From assembly GCF_028583425.1 (NCBI RefSeq), contig NC_072798.1, positions 9,612,501 to 9,676,500 on the forward strand: a stretch of DNA of 64,000 bases, in the 5' to 3' direction. This stretch comes from Eublepharis macularius. Lineage: Eukaryota; Chordata; Lepidosauria; Squamata; Eublepharidae. The notes beneath the pieces were generated by a model, which was not told where the DNA came from, made no database searches, and saw only the letters and a list, made by a program, of their open reading frames with translations. Every line of letters begins with the position of its first letter. The first letter of the stretch is position 1. Below, in pieces: positions 31,659-43,335 of the stretch. The translations under genes were made by a program, and so were the position numbers.

Positions 31659-31957
31659 TTCCTCCCTCCTCCCTCCTCTTTCTTTGTCTCTCTATTTCTT
31701 CATCCCTCCTCTCCTCTTCCTTCCTTCCCTTTCTTTCTTTCTTTCTTCTCCCTCCTTCCCCCTCCTTCCCCCTCTCTTTCTTTCTCTTCCTCCTCCCTCT
31801 TTCTTTCTGTCTCTCTTTCTTCATCCCTCCTTCCCCCTCCTTCCCCTTTCTTCCTCCCTCCCTATATGCTTCCTTTCTTTTTCTCTCTTCCTTTTATTCC
31901 CTCCCTTCCTCTCTTTCTGTATTCTTTCTTTCATACTCCTTTCATACTCCTTTCTTT

Positions 31958-32011
<54 letters not shown>
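31566..32011 (+). repeat. 450-bp polypyrimidine tract with (TTTC)n and (TC)n
   Basis: A (TTTC)n array (31566-31658) grades into mixed C/T sequence and ends in a perfect (TC)n array (31961-32011). Purines are almost absent from the strand. Serine/phenylalanine/leucine frames of up to 216 residues are artefacts of the tract. Such sequence can form triplex (H-DNA) structures. Confidence 0.95.
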
Positions 32012-32015
<4 letters not shown>

Positions 32016-32632
32016 ATTGGCATTGCGGTCACTCTACAGTTAAGCACTTCCAACGATTGACACCTTAAAAACACTTGCTTGGAAGTGCCACTGAAATCAG
32101 TGAAATGCTTACTTCTGAGTAGAAGCACCGGCGCGGCCTGCTTAAACTACTCAAAGGTGGGCAGCAGAAACCAACTGGCCACCGCGCAGTGCCTTGACTC
32201 CCGTTTTCTTAATAGGACTACTCGAGCGCAGGTCGTTCGAAGTCGGTCCGGCAAGAGACGTGGTCTTCTAACAACGTAACCCAACTGACACTAAGGCAGT
32301 CCAGGTGCCCCCTCCCCAATTCAAAGTGCGCTTCGGACTGGCTGGCTGGCCCCACTTTCCGAAGGGTTGAAGATGGGGGGGGGGCGCCTCCGTTCGCACC
32401 ACGTTAAGCTAAGGTGTGTGTGTGCAGGGGGGCAAGATTCGGCATCTCTTCTGGTTTAAGCTGCAAGTCGAGTTGTGATGGGTGGTTTCGGTTACTCCTG
32501 TGGCCGCCTCACCCTTACCCAGTTCCCATAAGGGAGAGGAAGGTCCCTGGACGCGTGCCGAGATCTTACGGCCAGCTTGCTCGTTGTGGTGGAATCTATT
32601 TTCAGTGAAGGCCTGTTGGCTAGTGAGACAAT
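32012..32632. other. Unassigned sequence
   Basis: Contains a poly-G run at 32374 and a GTGTGTG tract at 32415. No gene or named repeat recognised. Confidence 0.35.
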
Positions 32633-32815
32633 ATTGTGCAGTGGTGAGATGGTCGGACTGCGGAGACTTGAGTTCCAATCCCCAGGTAACATTAGTGCCC
32701 CCCAATCTTTCTAACCTACCTTACGGGGGTGTTGTGAGTCTAAAATGGAGGAGGGGAGACTATGGGCGGTGCCCTAGACTCCTTGGGGAAAGGGTGGGGT
32801 AAAACTGTGGTGTTG
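32633..32815 (+). mobile_element. Sauria-type tRNA SINE
   Basis: GTGCAGTGGTGAGATGGTCGGACT head, GAGTTCCAATCCCC B-box region, TTGTGAGTCTAAAATGGAGG centre and CTCCTTGGGGAAAGGGTGGG 3' part. Confidence 0.8.
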
Positions 32816-32837
32816 AGCCACAGCTCTTGTTCAGCGC

Positions 32838-33010
32838 ATCTGAGGAAGGGGCTGTGGCTCCATGGCAGAGCTTGGCATTGGTGGGCTTAGCCCCTGGCAT
32901 CTCCGTTTGAATGGATCGGGCAGTTGGTGATGTGATAAACCTCCACCTGAGACCCTGGAGAGCAGCAGCCAGCCGGAGTAGACGATACTGACCTTGATGG
33001 ACCCAGTAAT
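32838..33010 (+). mobile_element. tRNA-derived SINE (TGGCAGAGC type)
   Basis: GGGGCTGTGGCTCCATGGCAGAGC is a tRNA-like A-box head. CCCCTGGCATCTCCG, CCTGAGACCCTGGAGAGCAG and ATACTGACCTTGATGGACCC follow in family order. Related to 14401 and 27967. Confidence 0.85.
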
Positions 33011-34480
33011 CGAATTCAGTAGATACACGCTTGTTTTCGGGGGTGTATTTAGGAGCTGAAAAGAAATCCCGTCGTTTCTTCCCTTTGGTTATCGATTAGC
33101 CCCGTTGCCAGGCTGAGCCAAAAAGGCCGATTTCATGAATCTAGAATTTTTTTAAAAGGCCAACCTCTGAAGTCGACCCATTGACTTCACTGGCTTAGGT
33201 GCCTGCTTTCGAGACTCAAGTGGTTTGTTCTGACGTGGCAAGGACACGATCCCTCCCAAGACGTTCTCCTGCTCGAGCCCTATTAAAATCCACCGGTTTC
33301 CGGGTAAAAACGCGTTTAGGGTTGGGGTGCCACCGGTTGAGCCGGAGGGTAATTTTTAACCGCCCTTCACACGTGCCCCCTTTCCCAACAAGAATGTACA
33401 CTAGCATAGGAGAGAGTTTGTCTCCATTCGTGCGAATGGAAGGACATCCGATGTCCGGACACCAGCCTGGCTCGGAGAAGGTTCCAGGCTCGAACCCTGG
33501 TGCTTTAAGCAGCGGGACTAGCAGAACTCTTGTCTGTTTAAGACATATTCATACCATGGAGAAGGCTGCTTGGCACCAGGTGCCTCCTGGTAACCGGCGA
33601 TGGGAAAGACCTTGATCTTTCCTGAGCCATAAAACTGGAACTTAGACTCTGGAAATCTAGTTGGTCTCTAAGGTGCCACTGGACTCAGATCCTGCTGCAC
33701 TAGATCTATGATCTTTCGAGTGTGACTTCTGGTTAACACGGGAGTGGAAGACCGTCAGAGTTCTAACATTGACAGAGCTACTGAGTTTTCTAGCGCCCTC
33801 ATATCACACGTCCGGCTGCCCCTAACCTAGCGTGTGCACCCCTTTACGTGTGAACGTCTGCCTTCTGGACGCCCGTAACTCCTCGGGACTCCGTATCACT
33901 GGGCAAAACAGGCAGTTGCATCATGTTCACACGAGACTGTGTACCTCCTTGGGGAGAAAACCACCTAATGGAAAAGTCGAACCAACTTGGAGGTTCCTTG
34001 TGATTGGGGCCGACTCCAAACTAGATTAAAACTTCAGGACTGGATTGCAGTCACGTGGAAGGGACCCAACTTTACCATTTCCATCAGAACCAAGGCTGGT
34101 GGGTGCCTTCCCGTCCCTCACTGGCAGCTGAATGGGAAAGCACGCCGTTCAAAAGCATTGCCTTCGAGGAGACCCGGACGTTTCATCTGCCCGAGGCACG
34201 TTCACACGTGCAGTTATCAAATAATGGACAGGCACGTGTGTGGCTCAGCCCTGCTTCCAGTGATTGCAGTAAATTCTCTCCCCCCACCCCTAGTATTTCT
34301 GATCGCAGCTCGGTGCTCAACACCTCTGTAAAACCCATCGATTTCAATAGTACTTCTTTCCCAAGTAACTGGATTCTTTGTCTTTAAGATTGGAACCATT
34401 GAAAGAGAGAGGGACGGAGGGATGGAAGGAGGGGGGGGGGGGAGGAGGGCTGGTTACTCTTTCCTCTTTTCTTTTTATTG
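33011..34480. other. Unassigned, with one repeat fragment at 33650-33715
   Basis: No supported gene. GTTGGTCTCTAAGGTGCCAC and TGGACTCAGATCCTGCTGCAC at about 33660-33700 belong to the interspersed family also at 13270. The remainder is moderately CpG-containing and unclassified. Confidence 0.4.
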
Positions 34481-34484
34481 CCCC

Positions 34485-34765
34485 CGCCCTTTCTGAAATT
34501 TGAGGTAGGGCTTTTTTTTATGAACGGCAGATGTGAGATATTTAATATCCTATCGGGGACAGTCGCAATATTGAAGATCAAAACCTGCCAGGCGCTGAAG
34601 ACGCAACTGCAGGCAAAAACAAAAAGGGAGGGGGGAGAGGAGGGGGGAGAAAGCCTGGAAGATGCTCATCAGCTAATTACAACTGCAAATATTATGCAAA
34701 TGGCGCTTGGCAGCGCAACGACGGAGGCGAGTTTAAGAGCGGAGATAAAGCGAGAAAATTGAACA
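34485..34765. promoter_or_regulatory. Candidate conserved noncoding element with octamer
   Basis: A non-repetitive, AT-leaning stretch that looks selected. Around 34668-34710 it has ATCAGCTAATTAC (homeodomain-type TAATTA) and ATTATGCAAATGG (POU octamer ATGCAAAT), then GGAGATAAAGCG (GATA-like). It has none of the family repeats around it. Enhancer function is inference from motif clustering; conservation was not tested. Confidence 0.4.
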
Positions 34766-35649
34766 TCCATCTAAACACGGGAACGGGTCCAGGGAGGTTT
34801 GGATGCATCTTAAGGCAGCCTGCCTCGCCCCCGAGAGCTACAACAGTGTATATGTTATACAAAATACCTTCACCATCTATCTTTCTAACATATCCTAGGG
34901 GGTGTAGGTACAAACACGTGTGAATGTGTTCGCGTGAACACACAAAGTAACCGAGGCAGGCGGGGTCCAGTCGAAGTTACGGCACGTTCCGCCCCATTCA
35001 TTCCAGTGGAAAGCTTGAAGCACATGTTTGGTGCTTCTCGGAGGAAAAGCAGTGTGTAATTTGGCTCTGCGTTCCGAAGGCGATTGTTCAACGGGGTTTA
35101 CCTCCCTGTAAAAAATCCAGAGTATTATAGCCATAATGAGTTCCGGTTTGAGCTGGTTGTGCATAAAAAAAATGGGGTGTGTGCGTCAGTTGAATGGCGA
35201 ATGTGCATAAACACCGGTGAGTGTGCACATTTACCAGCTGTGTGCATGGACGGAGAACCCTGCCAAGCCATAACCTCCCCCCCACCAGTCATTAATAGTC
35301 AATTTTAGATCGCTGCTATAAATCTGGATTCCAAGCAAGCTTGCTTGAAAATAAGCTCCATTCATTCCAAAGGAACTCACTTTCCAGTGACTTGTTTAGG
35401 GACGCTGACTCAGGGAAATCCAGGAAGGAGAGATGAACAGATAGTCGGGAGCAGAAATACATAAACATCTATACCAGCATTTTAAAAATGCTTCTGAAAT
35501 GGGGATCAGTCTCTGTAGGAAACCATTTAAGACCGTCAATGAAATGTCCTGTCCATATCTCACCCATGTCCCAATGCTTGGATTTAATTTGGTCTACAAC
35601 TCAGTCCCAAATAAAGTACTAATCTCTTTCAGGTCAAGTACTTTCACCG
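34766..35649. other. Unassigned sequence
   Basis: No gene supported. Non-repetitive by eye, with scattered CpG. Confidence 0.35.
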
Positions 35650-35740
35650 TGCAATCCTATAAACACTTTCCTGAGAGTAATCCCCATTGAATAAAATGGG
35701 ATTTACGTCTGAGTAGACCCGCTGAGATTTACTCCCTGAA
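35650..35740. mobile_element. Palindromic MITE (GCAATCCTA...GAGTAGAC family)
   Basis: GTGCAATCCTATAAACACTT, CCTGAGAGTAATCCCCATTG and ATGGGATTTACGTCTGAGTAG are the typical halves of a short palindrome found about 20 times between here and the right edge. Confidence 0.75.
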
Positions 35741-35984
35741 TTCATTCGGTTGCAGATTGGACCGAGGCACTAAAACACTTGTCAATACTTAGATTAAAAA
35801 AATAAATGAATTAAGGAAGAAGATTTTGTTCACAGGGAACAAAATCTCCTCTACGCGTGAGAATTCCAGAGGGGAAAAATACAAAAATTGTCCACCTTTC
35901 TCACTAAGCCCCAAGGCGGATTACACAGTGCAAGTGAATACAATATAATCAACAGCTCGGACATTCACTGAGCAACATACAGCA

Positions 35985-36068
35985 AAGAGTCCAGTAGCAC
36001 CTTTAAGACTAACCAACTTTACTGTAGCGTGAGCTTTCAAGAACCACAGCTCTCTTCGTCAGATGCAT
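35985..36068 (-). repeat. Interspersed GGTGCTACTGGACTC family copy
   Basis: AAAGAGTCCAGTAGCACCTTT, AAGACTAACCAACTTTAC and GAGCTTTCAAGAACCAC with TCTTCGTCAGATGC. It follows a reversed SINE 3' end at 35897-35945 (TTTCTCACTAAGCCCCAAGG). Confidence 0.7.
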
Positions 36069-36365
36069 GTACGTAGCTATACATAGCAGTATCATTTATA
36101 CATAGCTATATGTGCCTAATGTTGTAAATGAATATACCCCGTGCACGTGTACCGTCCTGTCCAAATGCTCAGACCCCAGAACATCAATAGGATTTAAAAG
36201 GACTCCCTCTGAATATTCTCTCTGTGTGTCCAAGCAGTACAACCATGTGCTAATTTTAAACTCAACGTTACGATTTAAAATCCTTGGGAGGGGGGCGGGT
36301 TTAAAATCCATTTTGAGAAGAGTTGTGGGGAAGAACACTCGGAAATATATTTTCAGAAACTGACA

Positions 36366-36545
36366 GAGCAATCCTATGCGGATTGGTCCAGGATAAACTA
36401 ACTAAAATCAATGGGCTTAGAGTGGCGTAACTCTACAAGGGAGAACACTTGGACAGCGCAATCCTAAACAGAATTATTCCAGTCTAAACGCATTGAAATC
36501 AATGGTCTTAGACTGGAGTGACTCTGTTTAGGGTCGCACAGTACT
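36366..36545. mobile_element. Two adjacent palindromic MITEs
   Basis: The second (36455-36545) is nearly perfect: GCGCAATCCTAAACAGAATT and ATTCCAGTCTAAACGCATTG are mirrored by AATGGTCTTAGACTGGAGTG and ACTCTGTTTAGGGTCGC. The first (36366-36440) is a diverged relative sharing AATCAATGGGCTTAGAGTGG. Confidence 0.85.
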
Positions 36546-37389
36546 AGCAGAGAAGCTACATTTTTCAGAAGGGAAGGGGAAAATACAAGAGCTGGGATCT
36601 TCCACTGAAATATGATCACATTTACTTGCTTGATGTGGGAAGCTAACATTCGGCGATTATCCCCGTTTTCTGTTTTTCCGCAGGGATCTGATTGTATCCC
36701 TAACGCCCCCTCCCCTAAATAATAATAAAAAAAAATTCTCCTTGGAGAAAGTGCTCTGCTTGAAGCTCACAGAGGCGCGCGCGGTGACATGAAGCGCGTG
36801 CACCGAGCCCGGGAAGGGGGGGGGAGGGGAGAGAGAGAGTAAACCAATCGGCGCATAATGAATCCTATTGGATGTGTTTTAGAGGGGTGTTGGCACGAGC
36901 GCAAGGTAAATTAGAAAGCCTGACACCCTCTTCTGTTCAGACAGATGCAACACAAAGACACCCATCCCGTCGCAATCCCCCCTCCTGTGAAATTGACATC
37001 AGTTTGGGTAGCTTTCAAACGCAGGCGCGCTCCTCTTTCTCTCCGGGCCACCCAATCCAGCCAATTAAGAACCAGTCTTGATCAAGGGCAATAAGAGCAG
37101 GAAGGTCTTTTTTTTTTTTAAAGCCCCCCCCCCGGGGGTTTCAACTGGCTCGTTTTTTCCCCGCTTAGAACAGAGCCTAATTTCAAGGCGAGGTGGAGGA
37201 ATAAACGTGCAGGGTTTCCTATTGCAAGGCGAATCAAGGCTGCACATCGGTTTCTGGAGGGCGGGGGGAAAGGTGGAGGGGGGAGAGAAAAGATGCGAGA
37301 GATAGAATATGGGGAGGGGGCACGGAGGATGGAATAAGTCTAGCCTGTTGGCAATTTCTGGAAGAGCTCCAGTCCTCTGCACATTTATT
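36546..37389. other. CpG-containing sequence, no gene recognised
   Basis: 36770-36845 is GC-rich (GAGGCGCGCGCGGTGAC), then GAAACCAATCGG-like text with a possible CCAAT at about 36845. G- and T-runs occur at 36820 and 37110. It could be regulatory; no coding support. Confidence 0.35.
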
Positions 37390-37580
37390 TCGGAGGAAAT
37401 CCTATTGAAATTGGAATGACCGACTTCTGAGTAAGGAGAGGGCTGCAACCTTACTAGGATGTAGGTTACGTTGAATTCAGTGGGACTCCCTCCAAAGTAA
37501 ATCTGCATAAAAATGGACTGCAAGGTTAGGATTCTAACCTCGCTGACTTCTGAGTAGACATAGTTAGGATCGTGCTGCAT
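37390..37580. mobile_element. Tandem palindromic MITE fragments
   Basis: CTTCTGAGTAAGGAG, GTTGAATTCAGTGGGACTCC and GACTTCTGAGTAGACATAG with AGGATCGTGCTGCAT form two overlapping diverged members of the family. Confidence 0.7.
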
Positions 37581-38259
37581 AAAGCGGGGAAATCCCCTTT
37601 TCTTATTATAGATTCTCGCCCCCCCCCCGGTTACAAACTATCATATAATTTCAAGGGAATGCCTCTTTAATTCTTGCAAATGAGAAACAAACACGTCTCC
37701 GTGTTTATCTGTATACAAAGAAGCCAAAGGATATTATTCGATGTATTAAAAATTGGGTTTTTTTTTTTAAAGTTCCCCTCCACCAAACTAGGCAATCGAT
37801 TTTGGGGCGGCTCTTTCTTTCATATGGGTGTTTGGGGAGAGTGGAGAAATCTATAAACCACCATTTAAAAAAACAAACAAAAGAAAAAGATGCAAACGAC
37901 TTCTTATCTTAACTTGGCACTCCGCTTCCCACTATAAATAGATATATATGATCAATGATTGCCCATTCCCTCCTTCCCTAAAGTAAATAAGGCAAAATTA
38001 AATTTTCCTTCCCGAGAACCACTTCCAAGTCGATTTTGTTAATTTCGTCGTGAAATTGACACAATAATTAAAGAGACGCGAATATCTCGGTTCTTCTCTT
38101 CTCTTTCTTTCTTTTTTATATATATATAAAAAAATCAGATCTACTTTCTATTTCCCCAATTAAAAACCGCTTTTAAAACAGCAGCATTTTTTTTTTGCTT
38201 TCCCCAAAATGAAAAAGGTGGTGGTGGGGGGGGAAGAGTTCCTTTTTTGCCCATCGCTT

Positions 38260-38475
38260 TCTGCCATCAGATTCATTGTGATGTATTAGATGCAATAAAT
38301 TATCCCGAGTAACAAAACATCGGGAGCTGAAAGGTTGATAATCTGGAAAGCAGAGATAAGAATTCATTATTCTGAATCATTATGAATCCAACGTTGCCTC
38401 TGACTCCCTTCTTAATCAGCTCCTCTGATCCTGGATATGTGAGCGGCAAAGATAAGGAGCAAATCATTTATAATT
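38260..38475. promoter_or_regulatory. Candidate enhancer with clustered GATA sites
   Basis: Non-repetitive, AT-rich. Three GATA-type sites lie within about 120 bp: TGATAA (38336-38341), AGATAAG (38354-38360) and AGATAAG (38450-38456). It also has TTATTCTGAATCATTATG and CTTAATCAGCTCCTCTG. Their position upstream of GATA3 suggests auto- or cross-regulation by GATA factors, but this is inference. Conservation and chromatin state are untested. Confidence 0.4.
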
Positions 38476-40226
38476 CTTCACCTCGCCTAATATTTTAAAA
38501 TAAAGTCAGAGGCAAGCAAACGTCATAAAACACGCGCAAGCTCGCTTTCTCTTTCGCGCGCGCGCACGCGGACAGGCGCGGGCACGCGCTATACCCAACT
38601 CGAAAGGCTCCCTGTGTGTGGGAGAGGGGGGACCTCACTCGCATGTTATTTAAGTGAACCAGTAAGGTTTCATTAACACGCGCCCTCATTCTCCAGGTTT
38701 CTCCACACACACACGAGCATACATTTCCACGCGTTCCGGAGATTTTTAAAAAAAATAATTATTTTTATAGGGTGTTTTTTTCTTTAAGGAGAAGGGCACA
38801 TTTAGAGGAACTCTTTTTATTTCCAAGCTATTGATTTAAGGAACCCAACACATTCTGCCCTTTCCCCAAATTCAGGAATTTCTTTGAAAAAAATCCAGGC
38901 AAGGGGAAATCCTTGTTTAAAGAACAATCACAAAAGCAGGATCCGCGTTGAAAAAGAAATGATGGAGTCCGAGGCGAGGTTTAAAAGAGCTCAATTCAGC
39001 GGGACGTTCTCCTGCCTTGAAACGAATGGGATTCATTCGTTTCCGATAGGGTTTATACCGAAAATTTCCACGGGGATGGGGAAGGGGGGATTATTTCGGG
39101 AACGAGTCTATCTTGCCAGTTAAGATGGGATTTTCCCCAAGATGCAACCCACCACCGGTTTTAAACATTCAAAATTAGTTAGCCTTATATTTGATTTGTC
39201 AGTTCGTGATCGCTTCCAGCTTTGATAGATACATCTGGACATATTTATGGTGGTCTAAGAAAAGATGAACTGAATTCCAGGCGAGTTACCACCACTACCG
39301 CCTCATTTTGCAGAATTCCCATAATGCGCAGGTTGGTTGTCTGAACCAGAGGTCCACGGGAAGGTTCGTTTCGGTAATGAAGACACAAGTCCATACGAAT
39401 GTCCCTCTCCTTACATAAGACACTACAAATGCGTTGCGCATTTGCATTGGGAACCGACCTTCACACACAGACCCACACAGACTTGGGCTTTACCTCCAAG
39501 TAGCACTTTCAGGATCCTTACTTGGAAGTAAGGTAGCACTGATTTCCTTGCGGTGAGCGGCCTCAGAACGAGCCTGCGTTGGTGGGGAAAAGCTCCATTG
39601 AAAACCATGGGACTTGCTCTCGAGTAAACATGCTCAGAGGCTAGGACTGCAAATGGGCCTCCACCTGAGTCCTTTGGATTTAAAGCTGGTTCGTGGATGG
39701 CTTTTAAACCACCGAGTGTGATCTGATGAACAGAAAATTCAAATCTGGATCTCTGCCCCGTGTGGGTCCATCGACCTCTCCATTTCTCCCATCTCTCCCG
39801 GAGTTTTGGGGACTGGCTCGCTAGGAGACCGACGGATTTTGACTCCTACTCCTCGGTAAAACCATACCTGTGTTTCTCCACCTTTGCATTGCCTGCCAGG
39901 GAGTCTCAGGGGGGAGGAATTCCGGGCTGCTCGGCACATTAAAAAAGAGACTGGCTCCGAGAGTCCCTTTGAATGTCAAGAGGAATCCTGATATTTTCCC
40001 TCCCAATGGCTGGGTGGGTTTTTGGAAACAAACAGAGATGGAGTGAGTATCAATCCCAGGACACTGGGAGCCTCGCGCGTTCCCGAGGCCAATTCCCACC
40101 CCATGCTTGCAACTGAGATCCTTAAAGATGTTAAGAATAAATGAATTTATGGGTGTCAGTTTGATTGGGTCGATAGCAGTGCTAGTGAAAATGAATGGAA
40201 AATCTCGCTCTGCCTGGCTGCGTGCG
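38476..40226. other. Unassigned, one degraded palindromic MITE
   Basis: No gene supported. 38555-38590 is a GCGCGCGCACGCG tract. 39590-39655 (CATGGGACTTGCTCTCGAG, TAAACATGCTC) is a diverged member of the palindromic MITE family. Confidence 0.4.
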
Positions 40227-40342
<116 letters not shown>

Positions 40343-43059
40343 ATTTATAACCAACGAAGTCCTGTTTCATTGTACCTCTAATTTCCATTTAACTCTGGTC
40401 TCATTTTAACTCTCTAATTTTAGCTACATGTTGGTTTTCTTCAAAACACATGCGCAATTCCGTCACCCCCCCCCCCAAGCGATTTCGCCCCTGTATGAAA
40501 GTAATTCTGGGGTGCCGCTGGTCACATTATCACCATCATTATTGTTATTATTATTTTTGTTACTATTATTATCATTAGGCACGATTACTGAATGCGCCGT
40601 CTCACATCCAGCGTCCAGCCACCTTGCTCCCCCCTCCAACCGGTCTCTAATTTATTACCTTAATTGAATTTGTTTGCCAAAGATAGAAGTGGGCGTCAGA
40701 TCGCGTTACCTTTCACCTTAGAAAGGGAGAGTCATTTTAGAAGAGGAGATAGTAAACTCCCCACGTCAGCAGAAAGGGGGGGGGGGAGAGGGGAGAGAAG
40801 AAGCCAGCCCACGAGGGTTGGAAGGCGGGTGATGTGTTTGTATCGACGCGATCATTTAATGCTCGGATTTGAGATTTCATAAAGGGGGGGGGGTGCTTAT
40901 TTAAAAAATAAACCCTAGCCTTTCAAATATGCCCCCCCCAAAAGCTGAGCCCGGGTTTTAAAAATACAGCCTAGTGCCGGAATCCAGGGGGTCCCCTGTA
41001 TCTAAAAAACGCAATTGATTTCCTCCCTGTTAAATTAAGCCTATAACAAAGGATTCCGTTCGCATCCGAGCATCGCTCCTGCCTTTCCAGCTACCCTGAT
41101 GTTAAGTGTCTTTCTGACTCCAAGAGGCGAAATAAAACAATATTGACCCGGCTGCTGATGGCATTGGGGGGTCCCGGGTTTAAGAGCCAGGTCGGCCTCT
41201 TTCGGATGTGTTTGTCTGCTGGGTTCTCCTCGCCCGAACCCTCCCTGGCTCGTGTGAATCAAAGCCAAGTGACGCGATCGCGTTTCTTCTTAATGTTCTC
41301 GATTCGGGACCGTTTAAGGTTGGATCCCTGTCGGGGAATGGGGTCGGTTTGGGATTCCCAAGCAACCGAGGCATGTTGTCAATCAGTTTGACAAAAGCTG
41401 AGGAGGACGCCTGAGAGAGAACGCATGTGCCTCCTCCGTGCTGTCAGTCTTAAGAGTAACCAGACCGTCCAGGACGGATCACAGCGACACACAGCCACCT
41501 CTGCATTTCCCAGGCAAGCCCAGTTGTTGTTTTTTTGGTCTGCCCGTTGCTGCGGCGATGCCCTTCCACACAGGCGCGCACGTCTTTAATGAGAGAAAGC
41601 TCCGAAGGGACTCCAACCGAAAACCGTTTCGGAAGCTGCCTCGAGAAATTGACAAAGCCGCGCCTCGCACGCCCTGCTTGAGTCAAACGAATCCATTGAC
41701 TAGATGATTAAACAGAAAGCGGGTGGCGGTGGCGAATGCGCCTCTCCCTCTTCGCCCTGCCTTTTGTGGCGCGGGTGGTGCACATATTGGCAACCCGTCA
41801 AAGATGTTCACCTCAGCTACTGTTCCACTGTTTTGCCCGGTGTGTGTGTGTGTGTGTGGGAAGGATAAAGGGTCTCCGCCCTCTCCAATCTTTCTCGGGG
41901 GGGGGGGACGTCGAACAAAAACCAATTTTACTTCCACTTCCCCCTATAGCAACGGAAGGAAAATATGAGAGATGGGGAACTCCGGCGCTGCAGATGAAGT
42001 TCGCCTGTGGGTTTCAGTGTAAACCTGACCGTGCAAAAAGATTCGGGCTCGGGGCTGCCCCCTTTTCAGCGAGGGGACAGAACTCTTGGCTTTCCGCACG
42101 CTGTTTATTCCGGATTTTCTTAGCAGTCCATCCCGCGCCCCTCTTGGTGCAGAACGGAACCTGAAAATGGACCAGGGGGATGCAGGGGTTAAGTGTAGGC
42201 GACGGGACTGGGAGGGGGCAACTGCTGGGGACACCCCCCCCCCAGCAGTTTGTGGTTCCTTTCTATTTGTCTACGAAGTAGATCCGGAAAATTCGTGTGT
42301 GTGTGTGTGGGGGGGGGAGGTTTGTCTGGAGATTTGCACGCCCGTTCAGTAGACCCCCTTCCCACCCCAGTTGAACCTCTCGATTCACACACAACCCACC
42401 CATAAATGACATAAATAAACAAATCTCTGCCCGATCGATTTCCATCCAGCCGCATCGCTTGGCGTGTCTGTGGGGTGTTTTGTCTCCGGCAGGTTCCTTG
42501 TTATGTCTGGATCTCGAGATTGGGCTTGTGTGCGTGATGGGAACGCTTCGTTTCTCTTGTAGTCCCTCCCCCTCCTCCGGCCTGCGTGTCAGGGGGGGGG
42601 GTGGAAAGAAAGAAAGAAGGAAAGAAAGAAAGAGAAAGGGAGAAAGGGAGAGAAGGAAAGAAAGGGAGAGAAGGAAAGAAAGAGGGAGAGAAATAAAAGA
42701 AAGTCACGTGCCCCTTTCCCGTTCCAGATTCCCGATTCACAAAAAGGGGCTTGAAACTGACAAAGATCGCTCTGCATTGAAGCCGGGCGGCCCTTTGACA
42801 AATGCCGTTTGTATTTCCTCGAAAGCTTTTGATGTCAGCCCATTTAGACGCGCAGTTGCTTCTTCTCCCCCGCCCCTCCCCCCGGTCCTTCTGGGGCCCA
42901 TCGCCCCGCCACTGGTGCCCGGCCCAGGTTGACTGCCATGACATCACGCGGACGAATCGACCCCCCCTCCTCCTCCTCCTCCTCCGTCCCCTCCTCTTTC
43001 TTCTCTCCTCCTCCTCCATTCGCAGGATGGGTGTGTAAAAACCAAACCACCCATCATCT
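40343..43059. other. CpG-rich non-repetitive region with simple repeats
   Basis: About 2.7 kb without a supported gene. It includes ATT-rich sequence (40545-40580), poly-G runs (40780, 40886), a (TG)n near 41838 and a GAAA/GGGA purine tract (42601-42700). CpG density rises towards 43 kb. A 253-residue minus-strand frame is arginine- and serine-rich read-through. Confidence 0.4.
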
Positions 43060-43335
43060 GGTGCCCCCCCCTCCGCCTTTGCTCCTTCCCAACCCGGAAG
43101 AGCTCTGAGCTGTCTTGCACAGTGAGGAAGAGGAGGAGGGAGGTCAGAGAGATTCGGGCTGGGCGCATGGACGATGCGGATCACCCAACTTCTTCTCCCT
43201 CTGCCTGGAAGGCGCATCGGCGATGCGCGCCGCCCTGGCAGCACCACGGACTCTCCTGTCATTTTTTAATCGCAGACTTGGCCATCCGGAGAAGATCGAC
43301 TAAAACCGATCCAGAAACCCATATCAGCGTTTCAG
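43060..43335 (+). ncRNA. Candidate noncoding first exon with strong splice donor
   Basis: CpG-rich sequence ending TTTCAG at 43335, followed by GTGAGTCCCGG, a near-ideal 5' splice site. It lies about 17 kb upstream of the GATA3 5' exon and downstream of a CpG-dense stretch with a CRE-like TGACATCACGCGG. Mammalian GATA3 is known to have an additional distal noncoding first exon, so this may be the reptile counterpart or a separate lncRNA exon. The 5' boundary and transcription are unknown; the exon is a hypothesis. Confidence 0.3.

Noticed and set aside
31410..32068. Three plus-strand frames of 119-216 residues rich in Ser, Phe, Leu
   Set aside because: They are translations of the (TTTC)n/(TC)n pyrimidine tract with no domain and all phases open.
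32838..33010. A tRNA gene
   Set aside because: Only the A-box head is tRNA-like; no complete cloverleaf, and the same sequence recurs as a SINE.
42501..43262. 253-residue minus-strand frame
   Set aside because: Arg/Glu/Ser-rich read-through of purine/pyrimidine tracts and CpG-rich DNA; no recognisable motif and no splice support.
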